From: Hyperoodon ampullatus
Lineage: Eukaryota; Chordata; Mammalia; Artiodactyla; Ziphiidae
Reading direction: 5' to 3'
NCBI GenBank assembly: GCA_949752795.1
Contig: OX457058.1
Location: 165,728,223 to 165,792,222 of the forward strand
Length of the DNA stretch: 64,000 nt
Below, in pieces: positions 34,465 through 46,400 of the stretch. Below the pieces are notes generated by a model. That model made no database searches. It worked only from the letters and a program-made list of their open reading frames with translations, and had not been told where the DNA came from. Both the position numbers and the translations under genes were made by a program. Position 1 is the stretch's first letter. Each line of letters begins with the position of its first letter.

Positions 34465-34504
<40 letters not shown>
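34438..34504. repeat. 67-bp alternating purine-pyrimidine tract: (CG)n then (CA)n
   Basis: From 34438 to 34504 every step alternates purine and pyrimidine without a break: an ACACATGCGCATGTG-type start, then (GC)n, then (CA)n. This is a classical Z-DNA-forming sequence type. Confidence 0.97.
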
Positions 34505-34508
<4 letters not shown>

Positions 34509-34705
34509 CTGGAGGAGCCCAGCAGGGAAGGGGGCCCCCTGAGACACACGGTAAGCAGCAAGGGGACAGAGCCCCACCTGCCCTAACCCCTCCGCATGCT
34601 GCAAGCCTACAGGCGCCCTCTCTGAGCGCTCAGGATCAGAGCGCGAATTCCAGCAGGCCAATGACTTACATATCTGATTTAAAAAATGATCATTTTGGGG
34701 GTGTG
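34505..34705. other. Unassigned sequence
   Basis: No gene or repeat was recognised. Confidence 0.4.
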
Positions 34706-34878
34706 GTGGCGGAGCCATGGCTAAAGGGTATGGGCTTTTTTTTTTTTTTTTTTTGAGGTGATAAGAATATTCTGAAATTAATGGTGGTGGTGATTGCACA
34801 ACTCTGTGACTAGACTAAAAACCAGTGAATTGTATGGTATGTGAATTACACCTGAATAAAACTGTTACCGAAAAAAAG
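34706..34878 (+). mobile_element. L1 3'-end fragment
   Basis: 'ggctaaagggtatgggcttt', a T-run, 'gaggtgataagaatattctg', 'gattgcacaactctgtgac', 'attgtatggtatgtgaatta' and 'cacctgaataaaactgttac' are the end of old L1 (L1M-type) in sense orientation. Confidence 0.85.
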
Positions 34879-35820
34879 GTCAACATTTTCATCAACCCCA
34901 AAATATCAACAGTCTTTCCCATTACATTACCCTAATGGTAAGAGGCCACCGCTGAGAGCTGCTGTTCACAGTTTAATTGTTTTACATCTTTAAATTAAAA
35001 GATATACTTTCCCAGGGCATGATTTCCTCCAGGCCTGGGTGTCTGCACTACAGCAGATCAGAGGCCCATGAGGAACATACCCCAGGGCTGAGGTCCTTTA
35101 CCCTGAAACGGTGTGTTTCCCATATTCCTATGCTCAGTGTTCTGAAGGCCCCAGTGAAGGGCAATTAGAGAGAGTGGGGAGAACCTTGGCTTAGTCCCTA
35201 TCTCTTAACTCATTGTTTGGGGAATGGAGCTGCATAGCTGAAGAAAAGAGAAGGCAGGACATGGTTGAAAAAGCTCAAATCTGGATTACTGAGAAAATCA
35301 AATTAAATGAATAGTATCTCCTCTCCCAATTCATCCCTCCAATTTCAGGGTGTAGAATTTAGGGAGAGACTTCCTTCCTTCCACTCATCCAATATCCATC
35401 CACACAACTGTCCATCCATCCATCCACCCATCCTTCATCAAGAGTCTCCGGAGCAAAAACAGAGATACAAAATAAAATAACTTCTGTAAATTGCAAAGTG
35501 TATATAGAACTTAAGTATGATTATTGTAATCAAACCTGAAGGATATCCTTTTTACCTCTTTGCCCTCATATCCATGCCTGGGAACTAAGAAAACTTTGAT
35601 GAGTAAAACCAAAAAAACTGGGTTATTAGTGGAGCTTTATGGAATCCAGGAGAGCTAGGAGAGGGCAGAGAAGAATTACTAGAAGGTGTCAAATTAGATC
35701 GTACTTCCAGGTTCAATTAAACAGACAATTCAGTAAGTTTATACCTTAGGCTTGAATTATGTTAAGGAGAGAGAAAAAGTTGTATAGTTCAAGGCCTCTG
35801 CTAAGAGTTTATGGTAAACA
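34879..35820. other. Unassigned; short (CCAT)n
   Basis: No gene was recognised. A (CCAT)n run lies at about 35397-35435. The rest is unique or decayed. Confidence 0.45.
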
Positions 35821-35824
35821 GCCA

Positions 35825-35984
35825 TGTCTGACCACCTCTACTGCCAGCACCCTGGTCAAACTGCCATCACCCTCATGTGGATTATGACAGTAGCCTCTTA
35901 ACTGAATTCCACTTCCACAGACCCCGCCACTTGCCCAGCTATTCTGTCCTCCACTCTCCAGGGTGATCTTTTGTTTGTTTGTTT
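35825..35984 (+). mobile_element. L2 body, left part (split)
   Basis: 'gtctgaccacctctactgcc', 'atgacagtagcctcttaact' and 'tctccagggtgatctttt' follow the L2 body. The continuation of the same L2 resumes at 36549 after the L1 insertions. Confidence 0.75.
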
Positions 35985-36231
35985 GTTCTATAGTTTTTTA
36001 AAAAACTTTATTTTATATTAGAGTATAGCCGATTAACAATGTTGTGATAGTTTCAGGTGCACAGCAAAGCGACTCAGCCATACATGTACATGTATCCATT
36101 CTCCCCCAAACTCCCTCCAATCCAGGCTGCCACGTAACATTGAGCAGAGTTCCCTGTGCTATACAGTAGGTCCCTGTTGGCTATCCATTTTAAATACAGC
36201 AGTGTGTACATGTCAATCCCAAACTCCCTAA
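35985..36231 (-). mobile_element. L1 3' end, antisense (first of two)
   Basis: 'ttattttatattagagtata' then 'gttgtgatagtttcaggtgc', 'ctgtgctatacagtaggtcc' and 'ctgttggctatccattttaa' is the antisense 3' end of an L1 of the cetartiodactyl type. It stops at 'caaactccctaac', where a second L1 tail begins. Confidence 0.85.
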
Positions 36232-36548
36232 CTTTTTTTTTTTTAATTGGGGTATAGTTGTTTTACAATGTTGTGTTAGTTTCTGCTGTACAGAGAAGAG
36301 AATCGGTTATACGTATACATATATCCCCTCTTTTTTGGACTTCCTTCCCATTTAGGTCACCACAGAGTACTGAGTAGAGTTCCCTGTGCTATAAAGTAGG
36401 TTCTCACGTGGAATCTAGAAAAATGGTTCAGATGAACCTATCTGCAAAGCAGAAACAGAGACACAGATGTAGAGAACTAACGTATGGACACCAAGTGGGG
36501 AAAGGGAGGTGGGATGAACTGGGAGATTGGGATTGACATATATCCAGA
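36232..36548 (-). mobile_element. L1 3' end with 5' inversion
   Basis: The left part (36232-36412) is antisense L1: T-run, 'aattggggtatagttgtttt', 'acaatgttgtgttagtttct', 'tgtgctataaagtaggttct'. The right part (about 36410-36545) is L1 in sense orientation: 'acgtggaatctagaaaaatg', 'gcaaagcagaaacagagaca', 'gatgtagagaactaacgtat'. Opposite orientation of the 5' part is the product expected from twin priming. Confidence 0.8.
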
Positions 36549-37135
36549 GTCATCTTTATAAAAGGTGTACCAGATTAAGTCTTGCCCCTCCTCAAAACCC
36601 TCCAACAGTTTCTCATCATAATTAGAATAGAACCCCAATCTCTATTTCATGATTTATGATGATCTGGCCTCTGCTTGTCACTCCCAATTCCTTTCCTACA
36701 ACCTTTTGTCTTGTTCATACCTCTCCAGCCACATTGATATTACTGTTCTTTCAACAAGCCATGATTGTTCCTGCCACAGGGCCTTTGCACTTGCCCTCTG
36801 CCTAAAAAGCTCTTCCCCTACATGGTGACATGACTGGTACCTTCTCTTCATTTTGGTTCCTACATCAATTATTCAGAAAGGCCTTTCCTGGCTGCCTTCC
36901 CTAAAATAGCACCCTAAGACCACCACTCTATCCTTGCCTTGCTTTATTCTTATTTATGACAAGTATCCCCACCTGAGATCACACTACATATTCATTTCTC
37001 TATTTGTTTGCTTTCTGACTTCCCACTAAAATAGATATGTCACAGCGTAGAGACCTTAGTACTTATTCACTGCTGGTTTCCTGAGGGTCTGAGACTGTCA
37101 CTAACGTACAATAGGCATTTTATAAATATGCAAAT
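36549..37135 (+). mobile_element. L2 body and 3' end, right part
   Basis: It resumes 'agagtcatctttataaaagg' and runs 'cctcctcaaaaccctccaac', 'gatgatctggcctctgcttg', 'ccacagggcctttgcacttg', 'gaaaggcctttcctggctgc' and ends 'acgtacaataggcattttat'. The order is that of L2. Confidence 0.88.
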
Positions 37136-37495
37136 AGATGATTCTGATCTTAGTTCTACCCTCCACACTTCTGCATTTTAGTATTGTTTTGCTTTTCGTC
37201 AACAGAAGCAAATGATCTATAATCAGTGTCTAGAACAATTTTATAACTTCATTATTAATATTTTTCGCATCCCTATCTTCTCCCTTCCCTGATGGCTTGT
37301 TTTAATCAAAGGCAGCTTTCAGCTGATATGGGCCTAAGACCCTGAAAATGTAGCAACCGTTGTATTTACAGATATGATGCCCATGGGGAAGAAAGTCAAA
37401 GCTGAAACCCTAAGCATGTATCTATGTATAGTGCGCTATGTGGAACTTGTGGAAAACTGCCTGCTTTCACCTGTTGGGGAATTGATTGAAGTATG
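37136..37495. other. Unassigned unique sequence
   Basis: No gene or repeat was recognised. Confidence 0.5.
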
Positions 37496-37990
37496 AAATC
37501 TACTCTACCCAGAGGAATAAAATTAAAACTTCCTTAACTGTAGAAATCATTTTGGCTTGAAGTAAAATGAAAAGGCAAAAACTTCAATTAAGTAAATCTC
37601 AAGAGCAAATAATCCAAGAAACCGGTGAATTTTTTAAAAAGCCATTCTAATGGTTTAAACAGCTTATTCAAGTGGTCTACTTTAAAATGCCAGGAATTCA
37701 ACCTCTTGATTTAAGAGCTCTGGAATTCAAGTGCTTCAAATTGAGAAAATAATACACAAGTAAATGGTCGTAATTTCTTCTTTGTGCTTCCTGGCATTAT
37801 ATCCTCCAGATATACAGCTCTGTGCAGAGTCATCTTCCCTAAGTGCCTCGCATCTCTCACGGGAAAGTGGAAGCCAGGACAAACATCACCTTGCTTGAAT
37901 ACTGAACACCACTCCTTAGTTGAAATTATAAAGCTCTTGCCTTAAAATTACAAACAAGTGATCAAATAAATATTTCAGGGGCTCATTTAA
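37496..37990. promoter_or_regulatory. Candidate conserved non-coding element
   Basis: Unique AT-rich block without repeat: 'caattaagtaaatctcaaga', 'atggtttaaacagcttattc', 'cttgatttaagagctctgg', 'gtggtcgtaatttc'-type text. It has an enhancer-like texture and no ORF of note. Inference only. Confidence 0.28.
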
Positions 37991-38452
37991 ATGAGCCTCT
38001 TGGGAGTCTGGACTCAGCAGATGGGCTGTATTCTCAAAAGCTTGCCACGGTGGAGAGGAAGGTATCTAGAAATTCCTGTGGACCCACATGGTGTATTTAT
38101 AGAAGACCTGGGGCGGTCAAGGCCTCTGTTGCTGTCTTCCCTGTCACTGCTCCATCCTCCTCTCCCAAGCCCTTTCCCCTTTCATCTGACAGCGTCTTCA
38201 CTTAGTTGGAATCACAGACACAGAGCTCCTCAGCTGAGTAATTCTTAGAACAGCGGCTGTCAGGTAAGGAGAATTTATTTACAAGCATTGCAGCCTTTGA
38301 AATGCTAGGAGAGCCACTCAACGATGCAGACAATAAATACCTTCCAGTAGGGATCTGTCCAAACAGATGCTGCCTTCTAGGAATGAAACAATAATTTCCC
38401 AATATTTCATGTAGACAGAGTCATCCTGCAAGTGGGACAATTACTACACCAT
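37991..38452. other. Unassigned unique sequence
   Basis: No gene or repeat was recognised. An 85-codon plus-strand ORF at 37991-38248 has no known domain. Confidence 0.45.
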
Positions 38453-38454
38453 GC

Positions 38455-38600
38455 ATTTGGAAAGCATTCAGCAAGCACCTACTATCCGCCAGGGACTGTG
38501 GCTGTGGAGAAAGGTCTCACAGTCCCTGAATAAGATGCTTGGGAGAAACACATGATGGTACAATGCCATAAAGGCCCAGAGGTGTGCGGGACTACAGCAG
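38455..38600 (-). mobile_element. L2 3' end, antisense
   Basis: 'ttcagcaagcacctactatc' and 'cgccagggactgtggctgtg' with 'catgatggtacaatgccata' match antisense L2. Confidence 0.65.
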
Positions 38601-38649
38601 GAACTTGGATAAAATCCGACCGCTGCCAAGGAGGGCAGACTAATTCGGA

Positions 38650-38945
38650 AGTCAGCCGACTATAGCCAGCCCATGGGCCAAATCTGTCCGTTTCTGTATG
38701 GATGCCCTATGAGCTGACGATGGCTTATATATTTTTTAATTATTGAAAAAAAAAGAATATTTTGTGACATGAATATTATATGAAATTCAAATTTCAGTGT
38801 CAGTAAATAAAACTTTACAGGACACAGCCAGAGTTTAGAAGCTGTAAAACCTAACTGTGTGATCTGCAGAGTTTACAATATTTACTGTCTGCTCTTTATA
38901 GAAAAAGTGAGCTGACTCCTCCAGTCCATTGGACTAATGCAACTG
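38650..38945 (-). mobile_element. hAT-Charlie-like DNA transposon (non-autonomous)
   Basis: It contains 'agcccatgggccaaatctgt', 'agtaaataaaactttacagg' with 'acacagccag', 'gcagagtttacaatatttac' and 'tctttatagaaaaagtgagc' with 'tgactcct'. This is the order of a common MER-type hAT element whose ends read GTCGGCAAACTTTTTCTG. I am not sure of the family number. Strand is given relative to that remembered orientation. Confidence 0.75.
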
Positions 38946-39084
38946 AGCAGGACTGAGGTTTTTTGTTTTTAAAAGATATAAATGTATAACTAACTCCAGT
39001 GTACTGTGTGATGGTTAGCAATGAGACACTTTTGAGAGAATCCACAAAGACATCTGTTAGTTACAATGTAAAACAAAACAGCCT

Positions 39085-39190
39085 TTGATGTCTCCTAGAC
39101 CAATGCTCACATTTTGCAGGTGAGGAACTGGACCCCAAGAAGTCAAGTTACTCTGCCAGGCCCATAGGGAATGGCACAGTCAAGAAGAAA
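39085..39190 (-). mobile_element. MIR fragment, antisense
   Basis: 'cacattttgcaggtgaggaa' then 'ctggaccccaagaagtcaag' and 'ttactctgccaggcccatag' follow antisense MIR. Confidence 0.75.
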
Positions 39191-40160
39191 GTGTCCTTGC
39201 TGTCCCCAAACTCATATATGTCCCATCCTGCTAACTGAAAGAAAAAAACAAAAGATCTTTACTGAGAACTATCTAAAAAAAATAAAATTAGGCTTTGAAA
39301 GGGCTAGATTTATATTTTTCCTAACTAAGCGCCCCTACTTGAGAACCTCCTTAGAACGCACCACCTCCTCCTTCTCTAACCTCTGATCTTCTTCCCACTA
39401 TACTCTCCACTTCCCAGACGCTTCCTGCAGCCCCGTCACACCTGATAAAGGCACGGTCCCGAAATACGTCCTAGGCCATCCAACCTCACTCACAAAACCA
39501 TCCCATCTGCCTGGGATCCTTTTCTTAGTTGTCTGATCCATCAGGTCCCCTAATTCTAATGTTTTTGGGGTCTCCAAGCTTTCCAAGGCCTACAAAAATG
39601 AGACCTGAAAAGCAAACTCACTGCAAAAGCACCTTGTAAACTTAAAGAAAAAAAAAATCACTTAAACGTCTCTAAAAATAACATTATACTAACCAGTCCA
39701 GAGCATAGTTTATATATAATGATATTTAATGTGGGAGGAGGTAGGTGTACCTTGTTAGTTTAGTAGGATAGAGGGGGCTGACTTGAGCTAAACAAACACT
39801 TAAGATGTCCTGCTGTCCTTCTATATAAAGACCCCACCTGACTGCCATGTCCTTTATGAAATGTTTCTTCATTTTCAAGTTATTTTTTTGTGTTCTAATA
39901 GAATGTGCTATTTTCGATTCATAAAATCATTTCTAGGCACAAATCATAGACTATACCTACAGAATACTACTGATATGCTATGAGAAGCACGAAGTCGTCT
40001 GAATATATGGCCTTTGACCTTGACGCATTTACAAACGCGGGGACGGAGGTCATAAAACAACTCAAAGGCATAAAGTAGCTTTGTGATACACGAGCTAAGA
40101 ATTCAGACAGGGTTGGTTGAAAATGTCGGGGAAAAGTCCTTTGGAAGTACTGTATGTTGA
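39191..40160. other. Unassigned unique sequence
   Basis: No gene or repeat was recognised. Confidence 0.45.
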
Positions 40161-40162
40161 AC

Positions 40163-40378
40163 AGCAACCATTTACTGAGTGTCTATGAGGCGTCATTTAC
40201 ATGCTTAGTCATTTGAATCGTCCCCTTTACTCTTTGTAACAGCCTCACAAAGTAGTGATCCTTATACCCACTTAGCAGATGAGGAAATGGAGGTTAAGCA
40301 ACTTGACAAAGGACACTCAGCTAATAACCTGGTGAACTACAAGCCAAACCCAGGCTACAGAGCCTAGGACTACTTTTA
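40163..40378 (-). mobile_element. MIR SINE, antisense
   Basis: 'ttactgagtgtctatgaggc', 'ccacttagcagatgaggaaa', 'tggaggttaagcaacttgac' and 'aagccaaacccaggctacag' follow antisense MIR nearly end to end. Confidence 0.9.
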
Positions 40379-41750
40379 TTACATGAGCTTCTCAAACTGG
40401 GTCATCTGCTACCACCCACACTCCACCCCTGACATGTGATGGTATTTGAAAAGCCAAGATGAAAATGATACCTGAGCCTCCATTTTACATGCAACTTGAG
40501 GGAGAGTTAAAAGTAAACAAAAACACTGTTACTAGACTAAATACACAGATACAGCATGAACAGAATATAAAATTTGCAGAGGTTTTCCATTAAAGAAATG
40601 GAAAATACAGCAGTGAATGTATTGCCCCAAAGCGTGGGGAGGTTTAGGACTGTGGAAACCACCCGATTTACCTTAAGAGGGCAGTCGCTTTATGAAGAGA
40701 CAGGCCACAAGGTCAGGCAGAGCTTAGAAGGGGGCTGTCAAGGGCACTGAATGTCTGTGTCTTGTCTCCGCATGGGTCTTGGTGGGCCAGCGAGAAGAGC
40801 GTGCCGCAGTGCGTCGGGCACCTGGGCCGCCACAGTTCAGCTATAAATGGCTTCGCTGCTGCCCCCGCTTGTCACTGCTCATCGAGGCATAACGCGAGAT
40901 GGCCCAGGCCTGGGGGGACCAAAAACGGAGGGCGCACGCATGCGTGTGCAGGCATCCTCTTGCCTTACTCTCGGAAGGGTTCATGGGCATCGTGGAAAAG
41001 GGCCTGCAGCAGGAACCTGACATTCACGCTAGGGCTTGAAGGTTCTGGAAGAGTGACTCCAAGGAGCTCCCCAGGGAGCGCTGCCCAGGGCTGCTACGTG
41101 TTCGTGCTGCCTCGGGGTGGAGAGACGATTCCAGTTTTCATCACTGCATTAGGCCTGGTCCCTCCTGTTGGCCCTGAAATGCTGTCCGTGGGGGAGATCC
41201 AATGGTTCTCTCCCATGAAATAGACTGGGCTGCAGAAATCTCAACTGAGAGCACAGAAAAGATCAGATCTTATTTCACTCCCAGAGTCGTTTCTTAAGAT
41301 AAAAGTCTGGCTGGTGGGAGCGAATGCCTTTGGGCTGGAGTGCCCAGAAACAGGCCAAATTACCAGAAGGGAACCGCAATTCAACCTTGCTCCAAATGAA
41401 AGAGAATAAACAGACACGTCTGTCAAGATCCGTCCTTATAAACCTTTTGCCTCCTCTGCCCTCTTTCCAGTTTCTCTGTTCCCTCTCATCAGCCATCATT
41501 GTGTTTTTTGAGTCCCTCACTGACTTCTTGAAATCCTCTAGGATTTCCTCATTCTCCAGCCCTCATTCTAGACTCCAGCTGTATCCCTGAGGAAGTCCCT
41601 TATCTTCTCCAAGTCTCCATTCCCTCATCTGTATGTGTCCCAGAGGCTGTGCAAGACTCTATGGCAATGGCCCACACACAGCCCTGGGCACCAGTGCTAC
41701 CCACACTAGACTCAATGATGGTCAAAATTTCCTTCATCCGTCAAGAGCGG
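40379..41750. other. Unassigned; GC-rich section without identifiable gene
   Basis: The part 40740-41230 is GC/CpG richer and shows a 153-codon plus-strand ORF with no domain. 41590-41640 has a short MIR-like scrap. No splice-bounded exon could be supported. Confidence 0.4.
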
Positions 41751-41754
41751 CCCC

Positions 41755-41945
41755 AGGAGCCAGCTTGTTTGGGTGGAAATCCCAGCTTTGTCACAGAAGA
41801 ACTGCATGTACCTGAGCAGCTAATTCCAATTATGAAACTTATGCTCTGGTCTCGCCACCTGTCAACACAGGTCATAACCGTACCTGCCTGCATGGGTTTC
41901 CACGGGGTTGAGTGAATTAAAGCCAGCACAACGCTTAGAAGCGAG
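41755..41945 (+). mobile_element. MIR SINE
   Basis: 'gtggaaatcccagctttgtc', 'acctgagcagctaattccaa', 'gtttccacggggttgagtga' and 'attaaagccagcacaacgct' follow MIR in order, diverged. Confidence 0.75.
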
Positions 41946-43078
41946 TCCACCATAGCGAGCCATTAGTTCCAAATGTTTTAGCGGCCATCACCACCATCCT
42001 ATCCTACCTTTAGCAGGGCTGCGTTAATTGCCCAAACCTGGACTATTTCCCCAGTAGAACCGGGAAGCTTGCTCTCTAACCAGTGACTCAGAGGCAAGAG
42101 CCCGAGTGAAGCAGGGTGTATGGTGCTAATAACCATGAAGCTGGACATCACGGAGCATGGCCACTCAGGTCCAGCCAGCTCCCGGCCCGAGGCAGGGTGG
42201 GCCCGGGGCTGCCGTATCTCCAAGTTGTCAAGAGAAACCAGAAATCTGAACACTGCTGTGAAAACTCCTAATTTTAAGCACTGGTAATGAATTTATATGT
42301 TCAAAGTCACTCTGTCTGACAAACAAAACCCATCTGTGTGCCAGATCTGCCCTCCGCCCACCTCTCCTTGGCCCATCGGTCTGTGCCCTCCGCTGGGTGG
42401 GGTCATTTACAAATTGTGCTTCTGAACATACGTCTCTTCCTAAGGGGCCCCAGCAGAGCTTCTTGTCCTTCTCACCTCCTCAGACCCAGAGCCCTCAAGG
42501 CCACCTTCTTTGGCCACACCCTCCCGGCTGCGGCCCAAAGTGGACCTTCTGTTGATCCATCCCCCCCCACACACAGTGCATTAGAGGCACTTAGCGGGGA
42601 TCCGCAAGAGAGCTAAGTGCTTTAATGACACTCCTATATCGATTTAGAGCTTTTTTTTATTCCTCCACTTGGATTTCCTGAACACGGTGCATCTGTGCAG
42701 TGAACTGTCCTGGAGGCTAGGTTCCCAGAGGCCAGGGGCCCCTCCATCAAGTTCTCCCCCAGCATCCCACCCCCCTACCCCGCACACAGGGAGTGTGTGA
42801 CTCTGTGCCACGGAATCCTTCTCCTGATGAAGGCACAGAAGGCTAAGGGCACAGCGCGTTGTTCAGTGTCTTTGGAGAAATTCACACAGTCACGCCAACA
42901 CTTCTGTCTCCACAAGCCACCTGCCCATGTGGCCACTTTCTGTTCTCCTTTCTACAAATGCACAGTTTCAAGTGATGCCCAAATCTCCAACTGTGTGAAC
43001 TCAAGTCAAACCCAAGGAGACTGAGCTCTCCATATTTATATCAGGCACAGGCTGTCTACTCAGATGAGTATTGCTGGT
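41946..43078. other. Unassigned unique sequence
   Basis: No gene or repeat was recognised. ORFs of 75-92 codons have no domain. Confidence 0.45.
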
Positions 43079-43079
43079 C

Positions 43080-43165
43080 TGCGTTCATTCATTCATCTAC
43101 TCATTCACTCATTCACCAAGCATCGACTCACTCCAGGTCAGACACAGCACTGAGCACGAGAAGGG
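43080..43165 (-). mobile_element. L2 3' end, antisense, with (CATT)n
   Basis: 'cattcattcatctactcatt' followed by 'catcgactcactccaggtca' and 'gacacagcactgagcac' matches antisense L2 with an expanded terminal tetranucleotide. Confidence 0.75.
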
Positions 43166-43197
43166 CCAGAAAAATTAAGTACAAAAAGTCCTATGGC

Positions 43198-43402
43198 TGG
43201 GCTTCCCTGGTGGCGCAGTGGTTGAGAGTCCGCCTGCCGATGCAGGGGACACGGGTTCGTGCCCCGGTCTGGGAAGATCCCACATGCTGCGGAGCGGCTG
43301 GGCCCGTGAGCCGTGGCCGCTGAGCCTGCGCGTCCGGAGCCTGTGCTCCACAACGGGAGAGGCCACAACAGTGAGAGGACCGCATACCGCAAAAAAAAAA
43401 AA
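43198..43402 (+). mobile_element. CHR SINE, short form
   Basis: Plus-strand head 'gggcttccctggtggcgcag', complete to an A-run. It is flanked by a perfect 15-bp duplication aaaaagtcctatggc (43183-43197 and 43403-43417). Confidence 0.97.
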
Positions 43403-43417
43403 AAAAAGTCCTATGGC

Positions 43418-46400
43418 AAAAGTCTATTCCAGTAAACAGAGGCTAGATGCCACCCAACACTCCCATCCGGATGAGGCACAGAGTTGAACACAAACTCTAC
43501 ACGTTTGGCTCTGAAGGAGTGGTCCAAAGATCAAATCAGAAGTCCTTGCTCCCGGTCCAACACTCTTTTCAAAGCACCCTGCAGAATATTCTAAACAGGA
43601 TTCGAACAGAACCATTAATAAGGCCTGGTGTCCAGACTCAGATGTCAGCCAACTGGGATCTTCAGGGAAACATGACCCTCATCAAGGCCCTCAAGAATCC
43701 ATCAGTGAGATTCCATCAGTGCCTTCTGCACAGTAAGCCCTCCCTACACATTCTAAAACCATACCAGGTGGTTCTCATGTTTTTTTGGGTTAATGTTCCA
43801 ATGCACCTAAGGGCACAAAACCCCTGTCCATGGGTGATGGAGATTCACAAGGAGTCTGAAGGGTGTGTGTGTGGGTGGGTGTGTCTGAACACTTATCCAA
43901 CGGGCACACCTGATATGCCTTTAATGAAAGGATTAAGTCTGGTTACCTGCCAGCCAACTAAGTAGAATTAGCTGGCACAGCCCTGCCCGTCCTGCCAGCC
44001 ATCCCCACATCCTCCTGAAGGATGCCTGCTATCATTTTCAAAGGGGAGATCGAGTAGTCTTTCATGGAACAGCTGGCATTGAAAAAAGCCTCTCCACACC
44101 ACGAGTTTCAATCGCCCTCAAACTAAAATCAGTCCATCAGCAAGACATTGCCTCCTGTGATCCAAGCCTGTTTTTGTGTGCCCCTCCTGGGGTGGGGCGG
44201 GGGGCTGCACCTGAGCAGACGGTTGATGGGCAGCTCAGCACCAAGGGAAGCAGGGGCAGGGATCAAGGATGTCTCTGCAGACTTCGCAGCCTTGCCACGT
44301 TCCACGCGGCCAGGACAAACAGGGCGTGTGTGGGTCTATTTTGGTCACACAGCTGCACACATGGGATTTATGAAGATGTCTGGTGCTTGGCTCCCGGGAG
44401 ATTTGTGCACCAAGCTGCTGCTCTATCGGCAGGAAAGAAGCTGAGCTCTGGAGAGTCTGCTCACGTTTCCTCGTTCCCACTGAGCAAGGTATATCCCAAG
44501 TTCCGATCCCTTACGACTCTTCCCAAGTCACGAGCCTTCTGTTTTCTCTTTCCCCAATTCGCGAGCGTGCAAGGCTGTGCATTACTGTGTTTGGCACCCA
44601 GTGGCCTCCGTGTTCTCTATCAGTCCACTGCCGGGCTGCCTCTTCTTGGTGGAATTTAGCTTTATTGATTTCTATTTCTGACTTGCTCGACACTGCCTCA
44701 TTCATTATTCAGGGAAAACCTGGCGATGAGGCCACAGTTGACATCCTGCCAACAGAAGCCTGAGCAGGTGGGACCTCTGTGAATAGCAGAGGCCTGTGTG
44801 AGTAGCAGGTTAGGTGAATAGGAAAACACACGGGGTTAACCACTGAGGCCAAAGGTCCGAACCCTGTATAAACCAATATAAATCAGTTATCTTCGAGCAG
44901 AGAAAAACCCCACTGTTTAGTCGGAAAATGAAGCCCTCCTTAGCCAGCCACACTGCAGGTATGTGGTGGTGGTAACTGGGGCAGGGGCTGGAGGCTCCCA
45001 TGAATCACCATCATCAATTCCTCTGCTGACTCACGGACACACGGACACGTAAGGATACACACCCACCCTACTGCTAGAGGCTGAGTCCCACCATCTTCCC
45101 ACAGGGTCGATGGGTGTTGATAGTGAGGGCAACACTTCCAAGGTGTTATAATCATAAGATGCAGGGGACCGACCCATTTTGTTGTTTTGTTATTTGTTTT
45201 CTTCTTCACAGAGCACAGAAGGGAATTCTATTTAAACCATCAGAAGAGAATTTCAAATTAAAGAGTGGGAAGAAGTTCCTTCCAGAAATTCAGGCTGAAA
45301 CGTACTATTGAAGAAAGTAGTAAAATTATCCTCTAGAGAAATCTTTTAAGAACAGAACTAATTACCACCTGTAAGTACCAATTTGTGCATAATCCGATTC
45401 TGGGGGGAGGAGGCTAGATGAGAAAATCTCTCAAAATCCCCTCTGGGCTTCCCCATCAGGTTGAATTTTCACCACAAAAAGTTTGAAACGCTGGAGCTGA
45501 TTTCCGTTAGCGGCCCTGGTGTGAGATGCTCTCTGGTCACAGGCCTTCGGCCGATTTTAACCTCAGCGTTACACAAAGTGCACAGCTTGGGTACCAGTGA
45601 GAACTCTCCAAGGGGCAGGGTTTCTTCAGAACACACAGATGAAAAGACAGTGGTGCGTGCACTTGTACCAAACTTTGGGCATCATATCCTAATACCATAA
45701 TAGAGACTCTGTCTATTTATTCTTCTAATTTGTAAAAGTAAACGAGACTTCATAAAGAATGAAATAGGAAATAACCATCTGTCCTTTGGCTGAAAATTGG
45801 AATGTCTTTTGAACACACACACACACTAGAGCCATGACAAATGGGGCTTAGAGTCACATTACAAAAGCGCTGCAGGCCATGGCTTGGGATGGCAGTGAGA
45901 TCCTGGCCCAGTGGCGCTCCATGGCCTTTCTGAGAGGGTGGTGACACTGGGGTTGTGAGAGAGGCTGAGGCAGGGGACTCTTGGCCCCTAACCCCTTAGT
46001 TCAACCAGACACTTCTGATGTCATGTTTGACCTTATTTCAGCAAGGGGGTCAGGGGGAAGCGAGGGGAAGGGGAGGAGAAGGAAGAAGAAGGAAAAGAAG
46101 AAAGGAAAAGAAAAAAGGACACTTAACCACAAATGGACTGCCAAGTTTCTGGATTCTCCTGGAATGGGCAAATTTGGAGCAGATCCCAGTTCCCCCGTTT
46201 CCTTCCTTAGTTGCTCGCCAGTGACTGGGAGATGACTACGATGCCAGGGCTACGGTGAGGTCTAGCGACGGGGAGCAGGTATGGCCCAAGCTCGATGCCG
46301 AGCACGTAAGAGGCAAGGTTAGTAAGTGGCAGCCCCTGTGACAAAGCCAGTACCACTGGAGCCCTGTTTACTGGTAAATCTTTTCTAAACCTTATTATAT

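Noticed and set aside
34453..34504. CRISPR-like or regulatory array reading of the dinucleotide repeats
   Set aside because: Simple microsatellite. No spacer/repeat structure exists anywhere in the window.
40762..41223. 153-codon plus-strand ORF in a CpG-richer section, considered as a first exon
   Set aside because: No recognisable protein, no clear donor site and no CpG island of convincing length.
43447..43965. 172-codon plus-strand ORF
   Set aside because: No known domain, no homologue recognised, and it starts just after a SINE in unique sequence. Length alone is not enough.
44174..44659. 161-codon plus-strand ORF with 98- and 126-codon neighbours in other frames
   Set aside because: Open in three frames at once in GC-rich sequence and no domain recognised, so treated as chance.
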